Shown here: positions 26,833 to 34,667 of the stretch, one piece after another
How the letters are laid out: the number at the start of each line of letters is the position of its first letter
Position numbering within the stretch: position 1 is the stretch's first letter
From: Paenibacillus aurantius
GTDB lineage: Bacteria; Bacillota; Bacilli; Paenibacillales; NBRC-103111
Reading direction: 5' to 3'
Assembly (NCBI RefSeq): GCF_032268605.1
Contig: NZ_CP130318.1
Span: 5,307,501-5,371,500 of the forward strand
Length of the DNA: 64,000 nt
Notes under the pieces: model-generated
The model's database searches: none
Told to the model about the DNA's origin: nothing
The model's input: only the letters and a program-made list of their open reading frames with translations
Translations under genes and position numbers: made by a program

Positions 26833-26870
26833 AAAAAGGGCCAGTCATTTTCCCATGACGAGCCCTTTTT
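26833..26870 (-). terminator. Terminator after the VOC protein gene
   Basis: A hairpin with arms AAAAAGGGC..GTCAT and ATGAC..GCCCTTTTT. T-tracts occur on both sides, so it may act in both directions. Confidence 0.75.
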
Positions 26871-26884
26871 CCGGCTTATAACGT

Positions 26885-27283
26885 CTAGTTATCTTCCTTG
26901 GGCCAGCCGCCCCACAAATTGCCCAGATGGCCGTCCGGGTCACGGAAGGTAAAGCTGTACCCGCCCTGGGGCTTGTACACCATTTCGCCGACGTCGGGCC
27001 AGTTCTTCCTTAGCTCCTCGTGGGCCTCGTGAATGTTGTCCACTTGAAGGGAGATTAACGGCTGCAGCTGCCCCTGGCTGTTGGTGAAATCCAGGTTCGG
27101 CACCTCCGGGCAGTGAATCAGCCCCAGCCCGACCCCTCCGACGTTCAGCCAAGCCTCTTGGTCCCCTTCTTTGTATTGGAACGTGAAGGGAATGCCCAGC
27201 CTCTCCCGGTACCACTTCAAGGAAGCCTCCAGGTCACGAACCGGCAATTGGACAACCGCATAGTTTCTCACTTGAAATGCCAT
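26885..27283 (-). CDS. VOC-superfamily (glyoxalase/bleomycin resistance-like) protein
   Basis: A 132-residue protein with two beta-alpha-beta-beta-beta repeats. Markers are VQLPVRDLEASLKWYRERLG near the N-terminus and YSFTFRDPDGHLGNLWG at the C-terminus, with a metal-type Glu/His pattern only partly kept (DPDGHLGN). Such proteins act as lyases, dioxygenases or binding proteins; the activity is open. The start has AGGAGGAAT upstream. It lies downstream of the P450 gene on the same strand (27 bases), so the two may be cotranscribed. Confidence 0.85.
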   Translation of the reverse strand: MAFQVRNYAVVQLPVRDLEASLKWYRERLGIPFTFQYKEGDQEAWLNVGGVGLGLIHCPEVPNLDFTNSQGQLQPLISLQVDNIHEAHEELRKNWPDVGEMVYKPQGGYSFTFRDPDGHLGNLWGGWPKEDN

Positions 27284-27310
27284 TAGGTATTCCTCCTACC
27301 ATCTTTATCT

Positions 27311-28558
27311 TTATTCTAACCGCAGCAAAAGAGACGAGAGCCCCCGGAACAAAATCAGAGGGCGCCAATCCGGGTGCTCCGCCGCTAATTGCATACGCGG
27401 GAATCGTTTCAGCAGCGCAGCCAGGGCGATCTCCCCCTCCATCCGGGCAAGAGGAGCCCCCAGGCAATAATGGGACCCGGTGGCGAAGGCTATATGTGGA
27501 TTGGGCGTTCGGTCTATAAGGAATCGATCCGGCTGATGAAATTTGGCGGCATCCCGGTTTGCCGCAGCGAGCATGACTTGGACGGACTGCCCTTGACGAA
27601 TGGCCTTGCCGCGGAGCTCATAATCGGCCGAGGCGAAACGGGAGGTCATCTGGACCGGGCTTTCATAACGCAAAACCTCCTCAATCGTCGAAGGCATCCA
27701 TTCGGGCCGATGGAGCAGTTTCTCCAGTTGATTGGTATGAGTCAGCAGCGTACGAACCCCGTTTCCAATAAGGTTAACTGTCGTTTCATGACCGGCTACC
27801 AGCAGAAGCGTACAGGTAGCGATGATTTCCAGATCGGTTAGTCCTTCTTCCCTTTGTTGAGAAGCGAGCATTTCGCTTATCAAATCTTCACGCGGTCTCG
27901 CCCTTCGTTCGGTGATCATACATTTAAAGTAATCGGAGATCTCGTCCCCGGCTTGGCGGGCACGGCTCGCAAATTCAGGGGAGGTGTCGGTTCCATCCAG
28001 ATCCCGCGCAAAAGTGTGGGACCAAGCTTTGAACAGCTCACGGTCTTCCGCCGGTACGCCCAGTATTTCGGCAATAACGATGACAGGCAGCGGAAACGCA
28101 AAGGAAGCGATCAAATCAGGCTTTGCCTCTCCCTCCAATTGATGAGCCAGCTGTTTCGCGATTTCGATAATTTTGGGCTGCAGCCGTGTCATCCTATTGG
28201 GTGTAAAGGCATGACTGACCGATCTCCTCAGCCTGGTATGTACCGGGGCATCGCGATTCAACATGGAATGATAGAAAAGCTCGTCTATCTTTCTAGAGAA
28301 GGTCGCCGCTTGAGCGGTTTCGGGCAGGGGGACGGCATTCCGGTATTCTTTTACAAATACAGGGTCCTTAAGGACTTGAGTCACGTCCTCATAGCGGGAG
28401 ACCACCCAGGTTCTCCGTTCCTCCAGGAAGTAAACCGGTTCTTCCTCAAGCAAGTACCGGTAAAACGAATAGGGATCCCGATGAAGGGGATCCGAATATT
28501 GGCGAAACCATGCTGCAATGTCAGGCTGCTTGGAGGATATAGGCCATTCCACCGTCAT
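27311..28558 (-). CDS. Cytochrome P450
   Basis: A 415-residue soluble bacterial P450 monooxygenase. The I-helix oxygen-binding motif AGHETT (about residue 250), the K-helix ExxR in EEVLRYESPVQ and the haem-Cys loop FATGSHYCLGAPLAR with Cys365 are all present. The loop has Ala in place of the usual Gly after Phe. Length and motifs fit the class served by ferredoxin and a reductase; neither is in the window. The start ATG has AAGGTGG close upstream. The substrate is not readable; the neighbouring VOC protein might act in the same pathway. Confidence 0.93.
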   Translation of the reverse strand: MTVEWPISSKQPDIAAWFRQYSDPLHRDPYSFYRYLLEEEPVYFLEERRTWVVSRYEDVTQVLKDPVFVKEYRNAVPLPETAQAATFSRKIDELFYHSMLNRDAPVHTRLRRSVSHAFTPNRMTRLQPKIIEIAKQLAHQLEGEAKPDLIASFAFPLPVIVIAEILGVPAEDRELFKAWSHTFARDLDGTDTSPEFASRARQAGDEISDYFKCMITERRARPREDLISEMLASQQREEGLTDLEIIATCTLLLVAGHETTVNLIGNGVRTLLTHTNQLEKLLHRPEWMPSTIEEVLRYESPVQMTSRFASADYELRGKAIRQGQSVQVMLAAANRDAAKFHQPDRFLIDRTPNPHIAFATGSHYCLGAPLARMEGEIALAALLKRFPRMQLAAEHPDWRPLILFRGLSSLLLRLE

Positions 28559-28756
28559 ACCACCTTCTAACGATACTTTGATCAGCTCAGGTCAAGCTGC
28601 ACCGCTTGACTTCCATAATATTACTATTTTATTGGTCCTTTGAATATAGCTTTTGGATGGGCGGCCGAAGGGTTAGAGTAGTTCATTTTTATTGGCTATG
28701 ATAAAGCCGCCTTCCCTTGTAAAGGCGGCTGAATTTATGATCGTATAATCCGTCTG

Positions 28757-29213
28757 TTATTTCTGCGGCATACGATTTGAATCATTGTAGAAATTCTGAG
28801 AAAACCCTTTCCAAGCCATCTCGGAATTTCTACTGCTGCTGGCTTTGTACCATACACCATCAATTGAAAAAAAGTTACGGGGTCCTGAACGAATGGAATG
28901 CGTTACGCCCTTGGCATCAGTGACGGTGATGGAGGAACCGCCTTCGGATTCAGGGAAGGGAAAGATTTTCTTTCGGAATCTCATGGATTCCATCGCATAC
29001 TGGTACTTGGAGGTCAACACCTTATCCTCTGTTTTGTAATACCTGCCATCGCCAGAATGCCGGGTCTCGACCGAGGAAATCGGCACCTGGATTAACTGCG
29101 TAAAAGTATGTGGTCTGTTCACGTAACAAAAACAAAGCAGAAGCAAATGCTCCAAAGACTAGCCATTTTGTCAAATGACTTCTATCCGAGTCGTTTGATT
29201 CCAATTCGACCAC
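28757..29213 (-). pseudogene. Frameshifted small membrane-anchored protein of unknown function
   Basis: One frame begins with GTG at 29213 and encodes a short polar start and a membrane segment (WLVFGAFASALFLL). It is coding-like up to about 29100. A second frame then continues with a coherent C-terminal part (VETRHSGDGRYYKTEDKV, later VTDAKGVTHSI and GVWYKASSSRNSEMAW) to the stop at 28757. The second frame alone has no ribosome site. A single-base change in or near the T-run around 29110 would restore one protein of about 150 residues. It is either a decayed gene or a sequencing error. The family is not recognised. Confidence 0.5.
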
Positions 29214-29263
29214 CGCCTTTTTATTCTGTCAACTGGTGACGGTTATTAAAAGGAGAAAACCGA

Positions 29264-29362
29264 CTGTCTAAGCTTGCTGTTCGTCTCATTGACATGAAAC
29301 AGGCAAGAGGTAACCAGCCTATATTCGATGCCGCATTCTCTTATTCCTTGCTGTCTAAATAA
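29264..29362 (+). other. Small coding-like ORF in a 377-bp gap
   Basis: The gap 29214-29590 has no full gene. A 32-codon stretch with AAAGGAG eight bases before a CTG encodes a protein-like sequence ending IFDAAFSYSLLSK; an internal ATG lies at 29294. It may be a tiny gene or a gene remnant. I do not recognise it. Confidence 0.25.
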
Positions 29363-29534
29363 CGAAATCAAAGCTAAATAATGTTGCGAATATTGGTTCC
29401 AGTGCCAGTAAAGCGGTCAATCCAACGCTTTAATCGGCTGTAGTAGCTATTAACGATTCTAAAACTGGTAAATACCCTTCACACGCTGCTTTCCGTCGGA
29501 CTTGGGGCGGAAAGTGGCTCGATTTCTTTCTCCG

Positions 29535-29586
29535 CAAAAAAAGCACCCTATAGAGAGACTTTTTTAAGTGTCAGCTCTACAGGGTA
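29535..29586 (-). terminator. Terminator at the end of the long catabolic operon
   Basis: A hairpin with arms ACCCTATAGAG and CTCTACAGGGT is followed on the minus strand by a run of seven T. It is four bases beyond the last stop codon (29591). Confidence 0.8.
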
Positions 29587-29590
29587 CCGT

Positions 29591-30397
29591 TTAGTTTATC
29601 TCATCCAACCAAAGCTTCAGGGCTTCGACTGACCTTCTCATATCTTCTGCCATCGTGCGCTTGGGGAAGGTATCCTCGCGGTGCCATAATTCGAAGCACA
29701 ACCAGCCTCGGTAATCGATAGTATGGAGGGTTCGAACCAGCTCGGGCATGTCGATCTCGCCCTCCAGAATATCCTCCGTCGGAACGTCCCCGATCTGATT
29801 CCGCAAATGCACCGCTGCGATTCTTTGGGGGTAATCCCGAATCCACTGGATAGGGTCGGCCCCGGCCACATGGGCCCATCCGGTATCGACACAAAGATGA
29901 ACTTCAGGTGAGGCATAGTCCACAACAGAGCGCAGGTCGCCTTCCGCGTTATGGTTATCCGCTGCATGGTTGTGGAGACATACCTTGAGCTCATAGGGAC
30001 GAACAGCGGCTGCGATCCTCGCCAGGTTAGCCCCCTGCCGCTTGAATTCCTCTTCGGTCTTGGGCTGAGGGTTCCCCCAGCCCCCTTTCGGATTGGCATT
30101 GAGGATGAGATCGCTGCCGCCTGCATCCGAAAGCCGCCTCGCCGCCGGCAGGATGCTCTTCTCGATATCGAGCGATTCGAACAGCTCATGAAGGTCCAGC
30201 CCAATATACGTCCCGGAAACCGCCAAGCCGTAAGCTTGAGCCGCTTGCACTTTCTCCGGAGAGGCATCCAGCTCAACCGCATGGAGTCCGGCTTCCGCGC
30301 AATGGCGAAAGATCTCCTCCAGGGCAGGCTCTTTGTTCTCCCTCCAATAGGGGATGTTCCACCCGAACATTGCGGACGAGAATCCTTTAATGTCCAT
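29591..30397 (-). CDS. Sugar phosphate isomerase/epimerase-like TIM barrel protein
   Basis: A 268-residue xylose-isomerase-like TIM barrel (AP_endonuc_2 family; relatives include IolE, IolI and hydroxypyruvate isomerase). Metal-site segments are visible: HAVELDAS (Glu), KVCLHNHAAD (His), LCVDTGWAHVAG (Asp/His), AAVHLRNQIG and WLCFELWHRED (Glu). It is cytoplasmic and would isomerise, epimerise or dehydrate a keto-sugar intermediate. It is the last gene of the operon, and the start has GGAGAGGAG upstream. Together with Gfo/Idh/MocA dehydrogenases this makes an inositol-like or keto-sugar route likely. Confidence 0.88.
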   Translation of the reverse strand: MDIKGFSSAMFGWNIPYWRENKEPALEEIFRHCAEAGLHAVELDASPEKVQAAQAYGLAVSGTYIGLDLHELFESLDIEKSILPAARRLSDAGGSDLILNANPKGGWGNPQPKTEEEFKRQGANLARIAAAVRPYELKVCLHNHAADNHNAEGDLRSVVDYASPEVHLCVDTGWAHVAGADPIQWIRDYPQRIAAVHLRNQIGDVPTEDILEGEIDMPELVRTLHTIDYRGWLCFELWHREDTFPKRTMAEDMRRSVEALKLWLDEIN

Positions 30398-30417
30398 GTT
30401 TCAGCTCCTCTCCTTGA

Positions 30418-31515
30418 TCACTTATGTACGGTTGGAGGCTGCCCAAGCTCGACCACTTGCGGTTGACCGGATAGATCACAATCGTAGATCGCCTGCAGAC
30501 AGGAGAAATTAAAAACAGCCTGGTCGTTCACAATGGCCGGCGACTCCTCACCCCTGACCTTGCGGACAAAAAAGAGGACCGGATGATCCAGGAATTTGAA
30601 TCCACTCTCGTTCGCAGCCAGCCGCTCACTGGACTTCGGTTCTCCCTTCTCGTCGTACGTCGTCACCACACCATCCGATCCGAAATAAGGCGACCATCTC
30701 ACCGCCCCAAGGGTGCCTTCGATTTCCACACGATTGTAAGGTTCGCCATGTGTACAGGAAGCCCGTTCATAGTGAACCCTGACTTCGCGGGAATCCTTCA
30801 AGCGGCAGTTCAGCATAGCCCCAACGTGCCCTTCCACATCATAGACGATGTCGGTCGGATCCACCTGTGTCTTCGGCTGGCTGGTCCAGGCCGCCGCCAC
30901 CTTCACGGAAACCGGGGCCAGCAGCTCGTTAATAACGGCTATATCATAAGGACCCCAGTCCATCACGATGCCGCCCGCACACTTGGAGCGATCGAGAAAC
31001 CAGCGGCTTTCCGGCTGGTATTCGATCCCCGGGCGCGACCGCTGGCTGCGGTGGACAAAAGTAACCTTGTAAATATCGCCGAGCGAATGGGAGTGGACAA
31101 TCTTCTTGACCTCTTCCATCTTGGGGAGCCCGAGGAAGCGGTCACTGCAGCACCCGATCAAGCGGCCATGCTTGTTGGCGGTTTCCAGCAGCTCTTGGGC
31201 TTCCTCCCGGTTCATGACAAGCGGCTTCTCGCACAAAACATGGCGGCCCGATTCCAGCGCCAGCTTGGATAATGGGCAGTGCGTGACGGGAGGTGTCCCG
31301 ACAATCACGATATCATCATCCTCGGCTTTTTCCGAAAGCATCTCCTGTGCGTCGCTGAAAACTACCGCCTCCGGGAACAGCTCGGCAAAGCTGGACCTTG
31401 CTTGCGGGTTGGGGTCCGCCACTTTAAGCTCTACCCCTTCCTCCAGGGACAGCTTGCGAATGGCTTCGGCATGCGTTCTGCCGATGACGCCCGCACCAAT
31501 TAAATAAAATCGCAT
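30418..31515 (-). CDS. Gfo/Idh/MocA-family oxidoreductase
   Basis: A 365-residue NAD(P)-dependent sugar or polyol dehydrogenase. The Rossmann motif GAGVIGRTH (residues 7-15) is followed by the signature CEKPLVMN (near residue 95), which includes the catalytic Lys region, and a C-terminal alpha/beta domain with DWGPYDIAVI. The start has AAAAGGGG upstream. It is one of three relatives in this operon (others at 31575-32590 and 33598-34593). The three are clearly different from one another, so they probably act on successive or alternative substrates. Confidence 0.92.
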   Translation of the reverse strand: MRFYLIGAGVIGRTHAEAIRKLSLEEGVELKVADPNPQARSSFAELFPEAVVFSDAQEMLSEKAEDDDIVIVGTPPVTHCPLSKLALESGRHVLCEKPLVMNREEAQELLETANKHGRLIGCCSDRFLGLPKMEEVKKIVHSHSLGDIYKVTFVHRSQRSRPGIEYQPESRWFLDRSKCAGGIVMDWGPYDIAVINELLAPVSVKVAAAWTSQPKTQVDPTDIVYDVEGHVGAMLNCRLKDSREVRVHYERASCTHGEPYNRVEIEGTLGAVRWSPYFGSDGVVTTYDEKGEPKSSERLAANESGFKFLDHPVLFFVRKVRGEESPAIVNDQAVFNFSCLQAIYDCDLSGQPQVVELGQPPTVHK

Positions 31516-31574
31516 CGATAAGTACCCCTTTTCTCCTAGAATCCAAGTCCGGTCTTCTTTCCAGCTGGTCCAGC

Positions 31575-32590
31575 CTACGACAACACGATTTCTTTGCCCG
31601 ACTGGGAAGACTCGTATATCGCCCGGATGACCCGAACGGCTTTTCTTGCTTCTTCTCCGTTGATTAACGGCTCCCGGTCGTTGCGGATCGCATCGATCAA
31701 GTCGGCGATCAGCGTACGATGGGCCTGGGCAAAGGCCGTCCCCGATGTGTCACGGTTCAGGTATTCCACCCGGTTCCCCTGATCATCGACCACATCCCAT
31801 TGCTTGATTCCACTATCCGTGAAGATGATCGTGCCTCTGGATCCGTGCAGCTCGAATCGTGACTCTTGATCGGGATAGACCGATATGGCTCCCTCGATGA
31901 CGCCGAAGGCGCCGCTTTCATATTTAATTACGGCAACGGCGGTGTCCTCGACCGGAACGTTATGCACGAGCGGAGCGGTATAAGCGAAGGTGGAGGCGAT
32001 ATCCCCCATCATCCATTGCAGCAGATCGATGCCGTGAACGCCTTGATTCATCAGCACGCCGCCGCCGTTCGCCTCCCATGTGGCGCGCCAGCCGGCAGCC
32101 TGGTAGTACGTTTCGTCCCGGTGATATTTGAGATAAGCTCCCCCAGCACCAGCTTGCCGAGCTTGCCTTCCCGGATCCATTGTCTGGCCGCGATCGCCTC
32201 CGGCATCATTCGCCGTTGATACACCGTCGCCAGCTTGACGCGATGTTCCCGGCAAGCGTCGATTAGAGCATCGATCTTCTCAACCGTCACGTCCAAGGGC
32301 TTCTCGCAAAAGATGTGCTTGCCCGCCTTCGCAGCCGCAATGCCTGCTTCGGCATGCAAGCCGTTGGGCAGACAAATGCAGATGACGTCCAGATCATCCT
32401 GTTGAAGCATCAGCTCGTAGCGGTCGTACACGTTGGGAATCCCGTAGGTTTCCGCCAGGGCAGCCGCCCTTTCCTTGCGAATATCGCAGATGGAGACAAG
32501 CTCCGCGTCTGCCTGCTGCTGCACCGCTTCCGCATGAAGCGGGGTGATGGCTCCCGCTCCGACGATGCCGAACCGAAATTTGCGGCTCAT
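31575..32590 (-). pseudogene. Gfo/Idh/MocA-family oxidoreductase with homopolymer frameshift
   Basis: The N-terminal frame starts at 32590 (FGIVGAGAITPLHAEAV, CEKPLDVT) and leaves homology after GKLVLGE near 32140. A second frame continues exactly where the family expects (AYLKYHRDETYY, then VLMNQGVHGIDLLQWMMG) to 31575. The break lies in a run of five C (32140-32144; G on the coding strand); one more G gives an unbroken protein of about 338 residues. The ribosome site of the start is intact, and both halves are well kept. A very recent mutation, phase-variable tract or sequencing error all fit. Confidence 0.8.
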
Positions 32591-32615
32591 TGTGCCGCCC
32601 CCTCTCCTTGTGTGC

Positions 32616-33566
32616 TCATTCCATATTTCCAGGTGCGTGACGATGGTTCAACGAACGGGCGAGATAATCGTCCAGGCGCTCAAGCCCGTATTCCGTCAGG
32701 ATGTCCTGCACCGTAAATTCCTCGGTTTCGCTTGAAATTAGCACCGATCCCAGTCTTCCCGGATCGTCGATTTTCACTTTGCTGCCGTACTTCTTTTTGA
32801 TGGCAGGGAAGTGTTTGGCGTTATGGTCAAGGTGGATGACCGCACAATCCAGATTAACGGTGCGTGTGACGTGATGAAAATAGTTCGTGCTGGCGCCGAT
32901 AATTTCACCGACCGGCGTGATGATTTGGCTCGGCGTCGTCGGATAGACGGAACTGGCCAGGTGGGCGCGGCAAGAATACGCCCAATACTGCTGCATAAAT
33001 CCGCCGTGGAAAATTGAACTAAACAGGATGAGATCCGGCTTTGCCTGTGCATAGTGAAGACGCAGGTCGTCGAAATTCAAGTCGAAGCATATCACGCAGG
33101 CGACACGGCCGAAATCCGTCTCGATGATCGGCGCTTCGTTTCCATAACGGGCATTGTTCTCGGTACATTCCTCGATCAAGAGATGATTCTTGTTGTAGAC
33201 ACCGGCAACCTTGCCGTCCCGGCCGATCAGCTGCATGGAATTCCGGAAAGAACCGTCCGTCATCAGACGCATGGCCGAGTAGGCCATATAACAGCCGTGC
33301 TCGCTGGCTTCTTTTGCAAAGAAGTCGCGAACCTGATCCTTTCTTTGGCGATAATAGTCTGCCATACGGGCGGCGGGGAACAAGGCGCCGTCCGGCGCAT
33401 CGCACATTTCCGGCAGCAGGATGAGATCCGGACGATCCGGCAAAACCTGCTCCAATTGCTCCCGCCAGTAGGCGATGATTTTATAAACGATTTCTTGATC
33501 ATCCTCGTGCTCTCCGACCCGCAGCGGAGGTGCGGTTAAACAGCTGATTTTCACATAATTGGCCAT
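32616..33566 (-). CDS. Carbon-nitrogen hydrolase (nitrilase superfamily)
   Basis: A 316-residue cytoplasmic amidase/nitrilase-type enzyme. The Glu-Lys-Cys catalytic set is visible: Glu53 in LILLPEMCD, Lys126 in VYNKNHLL and Cys160 in VICFDLNF. Members cleave amides, nitriles or carbamoyl groups. The start has a perfect AAGGAGGT upstream. Its place inside a sugar operon, 25 bases upstream of one dehydrogenase and 31 bases downstream of another, is unusual and suggests that the substrate carries an amide (N-acyl or uronamide), but that is inference. Confidence 0.9.
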   Translation of the reverse strand: MANYVKISCLTAPPLRVGEHEDDQEIVYKIIAYWREQLEQVLPDRPDLILLPEMCDAPDGALFPAARMADYYRQRKDQVRDFFAKEASEHGCYMAYSAMRLMTDGSFRNSMQLIGRDGKVAGVYNKNHLLIEECTENNARYGNEAPIIETDFGRVACVICFDLNFDDLRLHYAQAKPDLILFSSIFHGGFMQQYWAYSCRAHLASSVYPTTPSQIITPVGEIIGASTNYFHHVTRTVNLDCAVIHLDHNAKHFPAIKKKYGSKVKIDDPGRLGSVLISSETEEFTVQDILTEYGLERLDDYLARSLNHRHAPGNME

Positions 33567-33597
33567 GACAGGATTACCTCCTTCGCCGCATCGTTCT

Positions 33598-34593
33598 TTA
33601 GCGGCAGTTCAATTGCTCGATCAGGGGGCGGATCGGTTCGGGCTTTCGGCTATTTAGGGATTCGATCGCCTGCATAATCATTAAAGTGGAATACAATCCG
33701 TCGATATGATTGACCGGAGGCTCCGTTTCCTGCTGCAAGCATTGAAGCAGGGCTTTGTTTTCCTCGAGCATTCCGGCTTCCGTGCTCCGGAAGACGACCG
33801 GTTCTTCGTCCGCCGCGTTGTAGGTCAGCGTCGTAAGACGATCCGACAAGGTCACCGACTTGCCCTCGGCGAAAATTTGCATATAAAATTTGCTCGTATA
33901 CGACGGAGTGTTGGCATCGCCTACGATCAAATTGCCGGCCACGCCATTATCGAAGCGGTAAACCGCGGATATGTTGTCCGGAAGACCGTTCGCCTGGTAA
34001 TAGTGGCCGCCTGTTGCGTAAGTTTCGACAGGGTCGCCGCCGGCTACAAACCGAAGAATGTCAGTGGCATGGCATCCTTGCGACAAGATGTTGCCGCCGC
34101 CTTTGATCGGATCGTTCGCCCAAATATGATCTCCCCACCGGTTATCCATCAACTGCATCGATACCATAACCGGATTCGGAATAAGCTCTTTCGCTTTCAG
34201 AACCATTTCGTGAAAACGCAATTTGAAAGCAGCCATCAGCTTTTTACCCGATTGATTCACCGCGTCCCCCACTCGAACGCACTCTTCCGCCGTTAAGGCC
34301 AACGGTTTCTCGACCATCACGTGCTTGCCGGACAGCAGGGCCCGGATACTGTATTCCGCATGCGTGTCGTGCAGAGTGGTCACGTAGATGACATCAAGGG
34401 AATCGTCGGCAAAAAACCGGTCGATATCACTCGTTGCATATTCGCCTCCGTATTGTTCCAGAAGCGATAGGGCATTCTCCTCGAAAATGTCGCAGTAGGC
34501 CACCATATCGAAACCGTCGAGCTGCTTCACACACTCGGTGTGAACTTTCCCCACGCTTCCACAGCCGATCACACCGGCTCTAAATGTACGCAA
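33598..34593 (-). CDS. Gfo/Idh/MocA-family oxidoreductase, TTG start
   Basis: A 331-residue dehydrogenase with Rossmann motif GVIGCGSVGKVH (residues 7-18), the signature VEKPLALT near residue 93, and C-terminal segments such as ILSQGCHATDILRFVAGG. The start is TTG at 34593, which has GGGAGAG six bases upstream; longer in-frame readings give a Cys/Pro/Gln-rich N-terminus unlike the family. It follows the large heparinase-like gene by 74 bases. Confidence 0.9.
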   Translation of the reverse strand: MRTFRAGVIGCGSVGKVHTECVKQLDGFDMVAYCDIFEENALSLLEQYGGEYATSDIDRFFADDSLDVIYVTTLHDTHAEYSIRALLSGKHVMVEKPLALTAEECVRVGDAVNQSGKKLMAAFKLRFHEMVLKAKELIPNPVMVSMQLMDNRWGDHIWANDPIKGGGNILSQGCHATDILRFVAGGDPVETYATGGHYYQANGLPDNISAVYRFDNGVAGNLIVGDANTPSYTSKFYMQIFAEGKSVTLSDRLTTLTYNAADEEPVVFRSTEAGMLEENKALLQCLQQETEPPVNHIDGLYSTLMIMQAIESLNSRKPEPIRPLIEQLNCR

Positions 34594-34667
34594 TGTATTC
34601 TCTCCCTCGTCCTGCAGTTTATCTAGTGTTGCTGGCATCGAACAGCTTCTCCCCAAGCAGCCTGGCG

